Positions 8,731-17,303 of a DNA stretch of 64,000 bases are shown piece by piece. The position numbers were made by a program, and so were the translations under genes. Each line of letters starts with the position of its first letter. Position 1 is the stretch's first letter. The stretch lies in the NCBI RefSeq assembly GCF_934643405.1, contig NZ_CAKUCL010000003.1, forward strand, positions 9,557 through 73,556. Reading direction: 5' to 3'. Below the pieces are notes generated by a model. The model saw only the letters and a program-made list of their open reading frames with translations. It made no database searches and had not been told where the DNA came from. Source of the DNA: an uncultured Actinoplanes sp. (lineage in GTDB: Bacteria; Actinomycetota; Actinomycetes; Mycobacteriales; Micromonosporaceae).

Positions 8731-9411
8731 TCAGCCGGCGCGCAGGGCGTCGTCGACGCCGGTTTCGCGGCGGCCCAGCAGCGCCGGGTCCCGGCCGGAG
8801 AGTGCGTCGTAGACGGCCTTGACCATCGCGCCCCGTTCGCGGATCAGGTTGCGGTCCCACATCAACGTCATCCGCTTCACCGACTCGTCGCCCACGCCGG
8901 ACGCGTCGACGCCCAGGTGTCGGCACAGGGCCACGGCCCGGTCGATGTGGAAGCTCTGGGTCACGACGATCGCCCGCCGCACGCCGAAGATGCGGCGGGC
9001 GCGGGCGCACGAGTCGTACGTGTCGAAGCCCGCGTAGTCCAGCACGATCCGGTGGGCCGGGACGCCGCGGGCGATCAGGTAGACCTCCATGGCGCCGGGC
9101 TCGTCGTAGTCCCAGCGGCTGTGGTCGCCGGAGAGCAGGATCGCCTTCACCTTGCCGGCGTCGAGCAGGCGCTTGGCCAGGTCGAGGCGCGCGGCCAGGT
9201 ATGCCGACGGGGTGCCGTCCGAGGAGACCTGGGCGCCCAGCACGAGGGCGACCGGCGCGGCCGGCACCGCGGCCTCGCCGTAGACGTGGCCGCGAGCCGT
9301 GCCACGCACCCACAGCTCACCGCCGCCGACGGCGAGGACACCGGCGACGACGCCGGCCAGGATCAGACGGACGAGCCAACGGCGGGACAGGTGGGGGAGG
9401 CGCACGCGCAT
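8731..9411 (-). CDS. SanA/YdcF-like (DUF218) membrane protein
   Basis: A 226-residue protein with a short basic N-terminus, one membrane segment at about 12-30 and an extracytoplasmic DUF218 domain containing VALVLGAQVSSDGTPSAYLAARLD, ILLSGDHSRWDYDEPGAM and AIVVTQSFHIDRAVALCRHLG. This is the SanA/vancomycin-sensitivity family associated with cell-envelope barrier function; the reaction is unknown. Its start faces the GNAT gene with 13 bases between, so both promoters overlap. Confidence 0.88.
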   Translation of the reverse strand: MRVRLPHLSRRWLVRLILAGVVAGVLAVGGGELWVRGTARGHVYGEAAVPAAPVALVLGAQVSSDGTPSAYLAARLDLAKRLLDAGKVKAILLSGDHSRWDYDEPGAMEVYLIARGVPAHRIVLDYAGFDTYDSCARARRIFGVRRAIVVTQSFHIDRAVALCRHLGVDASGVGDESVKRMTLMWDRNLIRERGAMVKAVYDALSGRDPALLGRRETGVDDALRAG

Positions 9412-9424
9412 ACGATCTCAAGCC

Positions 9425-10108
9425 GTGTCAACCGATCCGCTCATCATGTGGGCCGCCGACCGGCCCGGCGTCCGGGTGTGGACCGCCCGCTCCGCCACGG
9501 TCGTCGCCTGCCCCGGCCTGTCCGCCCGCAACCGCCTGGTCCTGCACGGCGATCCGGACGCGGTCGCCCGGCTGCTGCGCGACGAAGTTCTCCACCACGT
9601 CGGCCCCAGCTACCGGCCGATGAGCTACGAGCAGCTGCTCACCGACGTCGCCGAGCGTCTGCCCGAGGTCAACGTGGTCGGACGGTTCGCCTGGATGGAC
9701 ACCACCGAGCCGGTCGGCGGAGACACCCGTACGGTCCGGTGGCTCGGCGACGACGACCTGGACGACGTGGCGAGACTGCTCGACGGCAACTTCCCGGATT
9801 CGTACGCGAAACCGCGCGGCCACGGCGTCCGGAGGTGGGCCGCCGTGGCGGACGACAAGGGCCTCGTCGCCGTGGCGGCCGACGCCTGGCCGAGCCGGAC
9901 CGTGGGACTGCTCGCGGGCGTCGCCACCAGAGCCGACGCCCGCGGGCAGGGGCACGCCCGGACGGTGTGCGCCTTCGTCGTCAACCAGCTGCTGAACGAC
10001 CACGAGCGAGTCGCGCTGCTGGCGGATTACTGGAATGTCCCGGCGGTCACGGCGTACACAAGGATGGGTTTTGCGCTGAAGGGGCTTGCCGCGGCGGAGC
10101 TCACGTGA
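9425..10108 (+). CDS. GNAT-family N-acetyltransferase
   Basis: A 227-residue protein starting at GTG 9425. The C-terminal half carries the GNAT acetyl-CoA fold: LLAGVATRADARGQGHARTV contains the R/Q-x-x-G-x-A-like pyrophosphate loop, and ALLADYWNVPAVTAYTRMGF is the usual beta6-helix region. The N-terminal half is like that seen in FR47-type and other two-part GNATs. A TACGAT hexamer at 9411-9416 lies 8 bases upstream, fitting a leaderless start. The acceptor substrate is unknown. The stop overlaps the end of the GH3 gene by 8 bases. Confidence 0.85.
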   Translation: MSTDPLIMWAADRPGVRVWTARSATVVACPGLSARNRLVLHGDPDAVARLLRDEVLHHVGPSYRPMSYEQLLTDVAERLPEVNVVGRFAWMDTTEPVGGDTRTVRWLGDDDLDDVARLLDGNFPDSYAKPRGHGVRRWAAVADDKGLVAVAADAWPSRTVGLLAGVATRADARGQGHARTVCAFVVNQLLNDHERVALLADYWNVPAVTAYTRMGFALKGLAAAELT

Positions 10109-12335
10109 GGCGGAAGGGCGCGCGCAGCAGGGTGCGCTCCCGCGAGCTCGGCCCGACCAGCAGCTCGAAGTCGCCCGGCTCCACCACCCGGCGGCCGTCC
10201 GCGGTGACCAGGGTGCAGGCCGACGCCGGCACCGAGATCTCGACCGTCGTCGACGCCCGCGGCGCCACCGTGACCTGCCGGTACGCCTTCAGCTCACGCA
10301 CCGCCCAGGTCACGCTGGTCACCAGGTCGCTCACGTAGGCCTGCACGGTCTCCACGCCGGGCCGGTCGCCGGTGTTCGTCAGCGTCACGCGGGCCTGCAC
10401 CATGTCGCCGGCGACCTCCACGGTCAGATCCGAGTACTCGACCGTGGTGTAGCTCAGTCCTTCGCCGAAGACGAACAGCGGGTCCTGGGTGAGGTCCGCG
10501 TACCGGGTGCCGTGCTGGCCCCGGATCTGGTTGTAGAACACCGGCTGCTGGCCGACGTGCCGCGGCACCGACAACGGCATCCGCCCGCTCGGCTCGATCA
10601 GCCCGAGGACCAGTTCGGCGACGGCCCGGCCGCCGCGCATGCCCGGGTTGAAGGCCTGGATGATCGCGGCCGCGCCGAGAGCCGACGGCGGCAGCACGCA
10701 CGGCTTCGAGTTGACCAGCACGACGATCATCGGCTTCTTGGTCGCGGCGATCGCGTCGAGCAGCGCGATCTGACCGCCCTGCAGCTCCAGTGTGGCGGTC
10801 GACTTGTGCTCGCCGGTCAGGTTCACCGTGTCGCCGACGACGACCACCGTGTAGTCCGCCCGGATCGCCTTGTCCCGCGCCACGCTGATCAGGTGCGCGT
10901 CGATCGGCGCGGCCTGCGAGATCGGCGGCCGGGGCTGCCCGTCCTGGTAGGTGTCGCCCTCCGGGTCGGGCACCAGGCGCTCGATGTCGGCGCCCCGCGC
11001 GTAGTCGATGTCCCAGTTGTCCGGGGCCACCGCGCGGAACCCGTCCAGCACCGTCTCGATCATCGCGCGGGGCTGACCGTCCGGCAGCCAGTCGACCTGC
11101 CCGGAGTTGCCCGCCCAGTCGCCGAGCTGCGCGGACGGGTCGTCGGCGTTCGGGCCGATCACCGCGATCCGGCGGAACTTCGCGTCCGGGTCGATCGGCA
11201 GCACGCCGTCGTTGCGCAGCAGCACCAGGGACTTGCGGGCGACCTCGAGGTTCAGCTCGGCGTGCGCGGGGATGCCGATGACCTCGCGCTGGCGCGCCGG
11301 ATCGGGGGCGCGCGGGTTCTCGAAGAGGCCGAGCGAGAACTTCAGCCGCAGGATCCGCCGGACCGCGGCGTCGATCTCGTGCTCGGTGAGCAGGCCGCGG
11401 CTGATCGCCTCCTGCGCGCCCTCGAAGAAGCCGGGCGTGGTCATCACGACGTCGTTGCCGGCCCGGACCGCCATCGCGGCGGCCTGCGCGTAGTCGGCGG
11501 CGACCTTCTGCTCCCAGACCATCCGGCCGACGTTGTCCCAGTCGGTGACCAGGGTGCCGGCGAAGCCCCACTCGTCCTTGAGCACGTCGTTGAGCAGCCA
11601 CTTGTTCGCGGTGATCGGGACGCCGTCCATCGACTGGTACCCGATCATGAAGACGTGGCAGCCCTCCTGGGCCGCGCGCTCGAACGGCGGCAGGAACCAG
11701 GAGCGCAGCTTGCGCGGGCTGATGTCGGCCTCGCTGGCGTCGCGGCCGCCCTGGGTCTCGGAGTACCCGGCGAAGTGCTTCGCGGTGGCCAGCACGCCGG
11801 TCGGGTCGGTGAGGCCGCCGCCCTGGTAGCCGCGGATCATCGCGGCCCCGAACTCGCCGATGAGGAACGGGTCCTCACCGAAAGTTTCGTCGACCCGGCC
11901 CCAGCGCAGATCGCGTGCGATGCACAACACCGGGGAGAACGTCCAGTGCGTGCCGGTCGCCGAGATCTCGACGGCGGACACCCGGGCGACCCGCTCGATC
12001 AGCTCGGCGTCCCAGGTGCAGGCCATGCCCAGCTGGGTCGGGAAGATCGTCGCGCCCGGCCAGAACGAGTGGCCGTGGATGCAGTCCTCGGCGGTCAGCA
12101 GCGGGATCTGCAGCCGTGTCCTGGCGACCAGGTCGATCGCCTCCAGCATCTTGGCCGGCGAGGTGTGCAGGATGCTGCCCGCGAGCTTCTCGCTGACGAT
12201 CTCCTTCACGTCACCGCGGGCGTCGAGCTGGAGCATCTGCCCGACCTTCTCGGCCACGGTCATCCGGCCGAGCAGATCCTCCACGCGCTGGTCCACAGGC
12301 AGCGTCGGATCCCGGTACGGAACATCTGCAGGCAC
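10101..12335 (-). CDS. Glycoside hydrolase family 3 (beta-glucosidase-like)
   Basis: A 744-residue GH3 enzyme without a signal peptide, so probably intracellular and acting on imported oligosaccharides or glycosides. It has the GH3 N-terminal barrel with GEDPFLIG (about 153-160), the KHF motif (186-188) and the nucleophile aspartate in LVTDWDNVG (D265). The C-terminal alpha/beta sandwich and a terminal fibronectin III-like domain (about 660-740) follow. GTG at 12335 follows GGAGG by 5 bases. Two operator-like repeats lie 71-108 bases upstream (12406-12443), suggesting repression by a LacI-family regulator. Exact sugar specificity is not readable. Confidence 0.92.
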   Translation of the reverse strand: MPADVPYRDPTLPVDQRVEDLLGRMTVAEKVGQMLQLDARGDVKEIVSEKLAGSILHTSPAKMLEAIDLVARTRLQIPLLTAEDCIHGHSFWPGATIFPTQLGMACTWDAELIERVARVSAVEISATGTHWTFSPVLCIARDLRWGRVDETFGEDPFLIGEFGAAMIRGYQGGGLTDPTGVLATAKHFAGYSETQGGRDASEADISPRKLRSWFLPPFERAAQEGCHVFMIGYQSMDGVPITANKWLLNDVLKDEWGFAGTLVTDWDNVGRMVWEQKVAADYAQAAAMAVRAGNDVVMTTPGFFEGAQEAISRGLLTEHEIDAAVRRILRLKFSLGLFENPRAPDPARQREVIGIPAHAELNLEVARKSLVLLRNDGVLPIDPDAKFRRIAVIGPNADDPSAQLGDWAGNSGQVDWLPDGQPRAMIETVLDGFRAVAPDNWDIDYARGADIERLVPDPEGDTYQDGQPRPPISQAAPIDAHLISVARDKAIRADYTVVVVGDTVNLTGEHKSTATLELQGGQIALLDAIAATKKPMIVVLVNSKPCVLPPSALGAAAIIQAFNPGMRGGRAVAELVLGLIEPSGRMPLSVPRHVGQQPVFYNQIRGQHGTRYADLTQDPLFVFGEGLSYTTVEYSDLTVEVAGDMVQARVTLTNTGDRPGVETVQAYVSDLVTSVTWAVRELKAYRQVTVAPRASTTVEISVPASACTLVTADGRRVVEPGDFELLVGPSSRERTLLRAPFRLT

Positions 12336-12405
12336 GCGCGCCTCCGGTCGTCATGACCGCGGTGGCACGGTCTGCGAAACGATGAACGATCGGAAGTCTT
12401 CCAGC

Positions 12406-12443
12406 CCGGAACCGGTTCCGGAACACTTGACCGGTTCCGGAAC
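12406..12443. promoter_or_regulatory. Two operator-like repeats upstream of the GH3 gene
   Basis: CCGGAACCGGTTCCGG (12406-12421) is a perfect 16-base palindrome with a central CpG, the usual form of LacI-family operators. Its right part, CCGGTTCCGGAAC (12412-12424), is repeated exactly at 12431-12443, 19 bases downstream, about two helical turns. The pair lies just upstream of the GH3 start region. Binding by a LacI-type repressor is inferred. Confidence 0.6.
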
Positions 12444-12449
12444 TTGCAC

Positions 12450-12683
12450 TCAGCGGTCCGGGTCGCTCTCGTCGATGGTCGGCACCTCGAGGCCGGCGGC
12501 TTCGATCGCGTCGAGTCTAGCCTGCTCAGCCTCCTTCTCCCGCTCGACGAGGGTGGCGTACTCGATGAGCGCGGACGGGTCGTCGCCGTCCTCCAGCGTG
12601 TCGAAGAAGCGCTGCGTGGTGCGGACCGCCTCGGCGTACGCCTGCGCGGCCTCGCGGATCGCGATGATCGTCTGGTCAGCCAT
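12450..12683 (-). CDS. Small coiled-coil hypothetical protein
   Basis: A 77-residue acidic, helix-rich protein (REAAQAYAEAVRTTQRFFDT, then EREKEAEQARLDAIEAAG), probably forming a short coiled coil. No family recognised. The ATG at 12683 gives M-A-D-Q-T-I; a TTG two codons upstream is a weaker alternative. It lies upstream of the GH3 gene on the same strand, but the operator repeats between them suggest separate control. The function is unknown. Confidence 0.6.
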   Translation of the reverse strand: MADQTIIAIREAAQAYAEAVRTTQRFFDTLEDGDDPSALIEYATLVEREKEAEQARLDAIEAAGLEVPTIDESDPDR

Positions 12684-13085
12684 GGACAAGTGATATCACC
12701 GGCCTGCCGCCGGCCAGGAGGGTCCCACGCCTTCGGTTGCGTGGGGACTGCCGCCGGGCTGGACGGCCGGAATCCCCACAGTTCGGGGCGGCGGGGCGCG
12801 CGGCGACGCCCGGACGGGTCCGGAGCCGACCCGTCACCGCCAGGCTGCTCGAGCGGGCCGTCGCGACCGGCCGGTGTCCCGAAGTGACCGACGACACGCG
12901 GGCGGCGATCCGGGCGGACCGGCGGCGGGGCGAGCCTCCGCCGTGGTCGTCGGGTCGGCGCCCGCCGAGGTCAGGGCACTTCTGAACGATCCGCTGGGTC
13001 CGGGGGAGCGGGTTCGCGACAAGTGGCTGCGGCGGGTTGCGGGGCGAACGTTGTTGCCGCCGCGGTACGGGGTTGATACGGTTTT
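12684..13085. other. Intergenic region upstream of argC, no gene supported
   Basis: About 400 bases of GC-rich DNA between the small coiled-coil gene and the arginine operon. Short open frames exist on both strands, but none has a recognisable domain or a convincing ribosome-binding site. Apart from the ARG-box-like dyad next to argC (13086-13101) I see no feature. Confidence 0.5.
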
Positions 13086-13101
13086 CTGCATAGTCATGCG
13101 G
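13086..13101. promoter_or_regulatory. ARG-box-like ArgR operator
   Basis: GCAT (13088-13091) and ATGC (13096-13099) form an inverted repeat with spacer AGTC, within CTGCATAGTCATGCGG. This resembles actinobacterial ARG boxes (TGCAT-N4-ATNCA type) bound by the arginine repressor. It ends 8 bases before the argC ATG and the argC ribosome-binding site GGAGG begins inside its right edge, so ArgR bound here would block the operon. Confidence 0.6.
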
Positions 13102-13109
13102 AGGTTGGT

Positions 13110-14111
13110 ATGGGAATCCGGGTCGCGGTAGCGGGAGCCAGTGGGTACGCGGGCGGTGAACTGCTGCGCCTGCTCGCCGGGCACCCCGAGTTCGACCTGG
13201 TGACGGCGACGGCACACGGTCAAGCCGGTTCGCACGTCACCGCCGTACATCCGCAGTTGACCGGCCTCGACCTGACGCTCGGCGCCACCGACGCGGCCAC
13301 CCTGGCCGACGCCGACCTGGTCTTCCTCGCTCTTCCCCATGGGCAGTCGGCGGCGCTCGCGGCGCAGCTGCCGGCCTCGGTGAAGATCGTGGACCTGGGT
13401 GCGGACTTCCGGCTGGCCGATGCCGCGGCGTGGGCGAGGTACTACGGCGGCACGCACGCCGGCACCTGGACGTACGGGCTGCCCGAGCTGCCCGGCCACC
13501 GGGAGCGGATCGCCGCGGCCGACCGGGTGGCGAACACGGGTTGTTATGCGGCCACCGTCTCCCTCGCGCTCGCCCCGCTGATCGCCTCCGGCGTGGCGTC
13601 CCCGGAGGACGTGGTCGTGGTGGCGAGCTCCGGCACCTCCGGCGCGGGCCGGGCCGCGAAGGTGAACCTGCTGGCCAGCGAGGTGATGGGCGACCTCTCG
13701 CCGTACAAGGTGGGCGCCCACCAGCACGTCCCGGAGATCAAGCAGGCCTCCGGCGCGACGTCGCTGTCGATGACCCCGGTCCTCGCGCCGATGCCGCGGG
13801 GCATCCTCGCGACCGTCACGGCGCGCCCGTTGCGAACGGACGACCCCCGGGAGATCCTCGAGGCCGCCTACGCCGACGAGCCGTTCGTGCACGTGCTGCC
13901 CGAGGGGCAGTGGCCGCGCACGGCCGCGACGGCCGGCTCCAACTCGTGCCACCTGCAGGCCACCGTCGATGTCGACTCCGGACGCATCGTCGTGGTCAGC
14001 GCGCTCGACAACCTCGGCAAGGGCGCGGCCGGTCAGGCCGTGCAGTGCGCCAACCTCATGTCCGGCCTGCCCGAGACCACCGGCCTGTCCGTGTACGGAG
14101 TAGCACCGTGA
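13110..14111 (+). CDS. argC: N-acetyl-gamma-glutamyl-phosphate reductase
   Basis: Third step of arginine synthesis: NADPH-dependent reduction of N-acetylglutamyl 5-phosphate to the semialdehyde, in the cytoplasm. The 333-residue protein has the Rossmann motif VAGASGYAGGELLRLL (about 7-22) and the active-site cysteine in VANTGCYA (C145). GGAGG lies 5 bases upstream of the ATG. First gene of a continuous operon; its TGA overlaps the GTG of argJ by 4 bases. The ARG-box-like dyad just upstream implies ArgR repression. Confidence 0.97.
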   Translation: MGIRVAVAGASGYAGGELLRLLAGHPEFDLVTATAHGQAGSHVTAVHPQLTGLDLTLGATDAATLADADLVFLALPHGQSAALAAQLPASVKIVDLGADFRLADAAAWARYYGGTHAGTWTYGLPELPGHRERIAAADRVANTGCYAATVSLALAPLIASGVASPEDVVVVASSGTSGAGRAAKVNLLASEVMGDLSPYKVGAHQHVPEIKQASGATSLSMTPVLAPMPRGILATVTARPLRTDDPREILEAAYADEPFVHVLPEGQWPRTAATAGSNSCHLQATVDVDSGRIVVVSALDNLGKGAAGQAVQCANLMSGLPETTGLSVYGVAP

Positions 14112-15280
14112 CCGTCACCCACCCCAAGGGCTTCCGGGCCGGCGGCGTCGCCGCCGGTCTCAAGCCGTCCGGCCACCCCGACGTCGCCCTGGTCGTCAAC
14201 GACGGCCCCGACTACACCGCCGCCGGCGTCTTCACCGGCAACCGGGTCAAGGCCGCTCCGGTGATGTGGAGCCAGCAGGTCCTCAAGGGCGGCGTCGTGC
14301 GGGCCGTCGTGCTGAACTCCGGCGGCGCCAACGCGTGCACCGGCACGCAGGGCTTCCGCGACACGCACGCCACCGCCGAGCACACCGCCGCGGTGCTGCG
14401 CGGCGGGGCGAAGCCGCAGATGATCGGCGCCGGCGACGTGGCGGTCTGCTCGACCGGCCTGATCGGCGAGCTGCTGCCGATGGACAAGCTGCTGCCCGGC
14501 GTCGCGGCGGCCGCCAAGGCGCTGTCCGCCGACGGCGGGCCGGCCGCCGCGGAGGCGATCATGACGACCGACACCGTCGCGAAGAACGCGGTCGTCGAGC
14601 GCGGCCGCTGGTCGGTCGGCGGCATCGCCAAGGGCGCCGGCATGCTCGCCCCGGCGCTGGCCACCATGCTCGTGGTGATCACCACCGACGCGTCCGCGGA
14701 CAACGAGACGCTCGACGCCGCGCTGCGCGAGGCCAGCCGGCTCACCTTCGACCGGATCGACGCGGACGGCTGCATGTCCACCAACGACACGGTGCTGCTG
14801 CTGGCCAGCGGCGCGTCGAACGTCGAGCCCTCGCCGCAGGAGCTGACCGCCGCGGTCACCGAGGTCTGCCACGACCTGGCCCAGCAGCTCATCGCCGACG
14901 CCGAGGGCGCCACCAAGCACATCGCGATCGAGGTGCGCGGCGCGGCCAGCGAGGCCGACGCCATCGAGGTGGGGCGCACGGTGGCCCGCAACAACCTGGT
15001 GAAGACGGCGCTGTTCGGCAACGACCCGAACTGGGGACGCATCCTCGCCGCGGTCGGGACCACGTCGGCCGCGTTCGAGCCGGACCGGGTGGACGTGGCG
15101 ATCAACGACGTGTGGATCTGCAAGGGCGGCGCCGCCGCGGACGACCGGTCCAAGGTCGACCTGAGCGGGCGCGACGTGCGGATCACCGTGAACCTGCGCG
15201 AGGGCGAGATGGCCGCGACCATCTGGACCACCGACCTGTCGCACGCCTACGTGCACGAGAACTCGGCGTACTCCTCGTGA
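14108..15280 (+). CDS. argJ: Bifunctional ornithine acetyltransferase / N-acetylglutamate synthase
   Basis: Transfers the acetyl group from N-acetylornithine to glutamate, closing the cyclic arginine pathway. The bifunctional forms also use acetyl-CoA. The 390-residue precursor carries the autoproteolysis region KGAGMLAPALATML, where cleavage before T186 would release alpha and beta chains. GTG at 14108 overlaps the argC stop by 4 bases; the stop in turn overlaps the argB GTG by 4. Whether this copy is bifunctional cannot be read from the sequence. Confidence 0.96.
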   Translation: MTVTHPKGFRAGGVAAGLKPSGHPDVALVVNDGPDYTAAGVFTGNRVKAAPVMWSQQVLKGGVVRAVVLNSGGANACTGTQGFRDTHATAEHTAAVLRGGAKPQMIGAGDVAVCSTGLIGELLPMDKLLPGVAAAAKALSADGGPAAAEAIMTTDTVAKNAVVERGRWSVGGIAKGAGMLAPALATMLVVITTDASADNETLDAALREASRLTFDRIDADGCMSTNDTVLLLASGASNVEPSPQELTAAVTEVCHDLAQQLIADAEGATKHIAIEVRGAASEADAIEVGRTVARNNLVKTALFGNDPNWGRILAAVGTTSAAFEPDRVDVAINDVWICKGGAAADDRSKVDLSGRDVRITVNLREGEMAATIWTTDLSHAYVHENSAYSS

Positions 15281-16143
15281 ACCCGATCGAGAAGGCCGAG
15301 GTCCTGATCGAGGCGCTGCCCTGGCTGGAACGCTTCCACGGCGCCACCGTCGTGATCAAGTACGGCGGCAACGCGATGATCGACCCGGCGCTGCAGCAGG
15401 CGTTCGCGGCCGACATGGTCTTCCTGCGCTACGCCGGGATCAAGCCGGTCGTGGTGCACGGCGGCGGCCCGCAGATCAGCCGCATGCTCAACCGGCTCGG
15501 CATCTCCTCGGAGTTCCGCGGCGGCCTGCGGGTCACCACCCCGGAGACGATGGACGTGGTGCGGATGGTGCTGACCGGCCAGGTCGGCCGGGAACTGGTC
15601 GGCCTGATCAACCAGCACGGTCCCTTCGCGGTGGGTCTCTCCGGCGAGGACGCCAAGCTCTTCACGGCCGTACGGCGTACCACGCTGATCGACGGCGAGA
15701 GTGTCGACATCGGCCAGGTCGGGGACGTCGAGCAGGTGGACACCTCGGCGGTGGACGACCTGATCGCGGCCGGCCGCATCCCGGTCATCGCCACGGTCGC
15801 GCCGGACGCGGCGGGCGTGGTGCACAACGTCAACGCCGACTCGGCCGCGGCCGCCCTGGCCGAGGCGCTCGGCGCGCGCAAGCTGGTCGTGCTCACCGAC
15901 GTGCCCGGCCTCTACACCGACTGGCCGGACACCGGCTCGCTGACCCGGCAGATCGACGCGGACGCGCTGGCGAAGCTGCTGCCCCGGCTGGAGTCCGGGA
16001 TGGCGCCCAAGATGGAGGCGTGCCTGCGGGCGGTGCGCGGCGGGGTACCCGCCGCGCACGTCGTCGACGGCCGCGTCCCGCACTCCACGCTGCTGGAAGT
16101 CTTCACCCCGGAGGGAATCGGAACGATGGTGGTCCCGTCATGA
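15277..16143 (+). CDS. argB: Acetylglutamate kinase
   Basis: Phosphorylates N-acetylglutamate with ATP, usually the arginine-feedback step in cyclic pathways. The 288-residue amino-acid-kinase-fold protein shows the N-terminal VVIKYGGNAM glycine loop (about 25-34), the VVVHGGGPQI motif (about 58-67) and the C-terminal ESGMAPKMEACLRAV stretch near 240-255. It starts at GTG 15277 inside the argJ end and overlaps the argD ATG by 4 bases. Confidence 0.96.
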   Translation: MNPIEKAEVLIEALPWLERFHGATVVIKYGGNAMIDPALQQAFAADMVFLRYAGIKPVVVHGGGPQISRMLNRLGISSEFRGGLRVTTPETMDVVRMVLTGQVGRELVGLINQHGPFAVGLSGEDAKLFTAVRRTTLIDGESVDIGQVGDVEQVDTSAVDDLIAAGRIPVIATVAPDAAGVVHNVNADSAAAALAEALGARKLVVLTDVPGLYTDWPDTGSLTRQIDADALAKLLPRLESGMAPKMEACLRAVRGGVPAAHVVDGRVPHSTLLEVFTPEGIGTMVVPS

Positions 16144-17303
16144 CAACGCTGGTCGACCGCTGGTCGCAGACCATGATGAACAACTACGGGACCCCGCAGA
16201 TCGCTCTGGTGCGCGGCGAGGGCGCGGTGGTCACCGACGAGGACGGCAAGCAGTACGTCGACTTCCTCGGCGGCATCGCGGTCAACGCGCTCGGGCACGC
16301 CCACCCGGCGATCGTCGCGGCGGTCACCCAGCAGATCCAGACGCTCGGGCACGTGTCCAACCTGTACGTGGCCGAGCCGCCGGTGGCCCTGGCCGATCTG
16401 CTGCTCACGCTGGCCGGACGGCCCGGCCGGGTGATCTTCTCGAACTCCGGTGCCGAGGCGAACGAGGCTGCCTTCAAGCTTTCCCGGCTGACCGGTCGTA
16501 CGGGTGTGGTCGCGACCGAAGGCGCCTTTCACGGCCGCACCATGGGGGCCTTGGCGCTGACCGGGCAGCCGTCCAAGGTCGAGCCGTTCCGGCCCCTCCC
16601 GGGAGATGTCACCCATGTCCCCTTCGGTGATCTAGCCGCCTTGGACAAATCCGTCGGCCCGGACACGGCCATGGTCATCCTGGAGCCGATCCAGGGCGAG
16701 AACGGCGTGGTCGTCCCGCCGCCCGGATACCTCGCGGGCGCCCGGGAGATCTGCACCCGCAACGGTGCCCTCCTGGTACTGGACGAGGTGCAGACCGGCA
16801 TCGGCCGCACCGGGCACTGGTTCCACCACCAGAGCGAGGGCGTCGAACCCGACGTGATCACCCTGGCCAAGGGCCTCGGCGGTGGCCTGCCGATCGGGGC
16901 GTGCCTGGCGTTCGGCGCGGCCGCCGACCTGTTCACCCCCGGCTCGCACGGCACCACCTTCGGCGGCAACCCGGTCGCCGCCGCGGCCGGCCTCGCGGTG
17001 ATCCGCACGATCGCCGGGGAGGGCCTGCTCGACCACGTCAAGCGGGTCGGCGAACAGCTGCGGCACGGCATCGAGGGCCTGCATCCGCTGATCGGCCAGG
17101 TGCGCGGCGCCGGCCTGCTGCTCGGCATCGTGCTCACCGAGCCGGTCGCCGCCTCCCTGACGGCTCGCCTGAGGGACGCCGGCTTCCTGGTCAACGCGCC
17201 GCAGCCGGACGTCGTCCGGCTCGCCCCGCCGCTGATCGTCAGCGCCGCGCAGGCCGATGCCCTGATCTCCGCTCTCGGCGAGGCTCTGGAGGGTTTGCGG
17301 TGA
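16140..17303 (+). CDS. argD: Acetylornithine aminotransferase
   Basis: PLP-dependent class III aminotransferase that converts N-acetylglutamate semialdehyde to N-acetylornithine; in many bacteria it also serves lysine synthesis. The 387-residue protein has the cofactor-binding SNSGAEANEAAFKL (about 101-114), the LLVLDEVQTGIGRTG block (about 211-225) and the PLP lysine in ITLAKGLGGG (K244). The ATG at 16140 overlaps the argB stop; the TGA overlaps the argF GTG. Confidence 0.96.
   Translation: MTTLVDRWSQTMMNNYGTPQIALVRGEGAVVTDEDGKQYVDFLGGIAVNALGHAHPAIVAAVTQQIQTLGHVSNLYVAEPPVALADLLLTLAGRPGRVIFSNSGAEANEAAFKLSRLTGRTGVVATEGAFHGRTMGALALTGQPSKVEPFRPLPGDVTHVPFGDLAALDKSVGPDTAMVILEPIQGENGVVVPPPGYLAGAREICTRNGALLVLDEVQTGIGRTGHWFHHQSEGVEPDVITLAKGLGGGLPIGACLAFGAAADLFTPGSHGTTFGGNPVAAAAGLAVIRTIAGEGLLDHVKRVGEQLRHGIEGLHPLIGQVRGAGLLLGIVLTEPVAASLTARLRDAGFLVNAPQPDVVRLAPPLIVSAAQADALISALGEALEGLR

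Noticed and set aside
4919..9313. A very long open frame (over 1400 codons) on the minus strand across several genes
   Set aside because: Only the parts at 4919-5980 encode a recognisable protein; the rest is antisense or out-of-frame to the M28, FAD monooxygenase and SanA-like genes. Long stop-free frames are expected at this GC content.
12676..13215. A 179-codon minus-strand frame over the argC promoter
   Set aside because: Proline/arginine-rich with no homology visible, and it overlaps the argC start and the ARG-box-like dyad.
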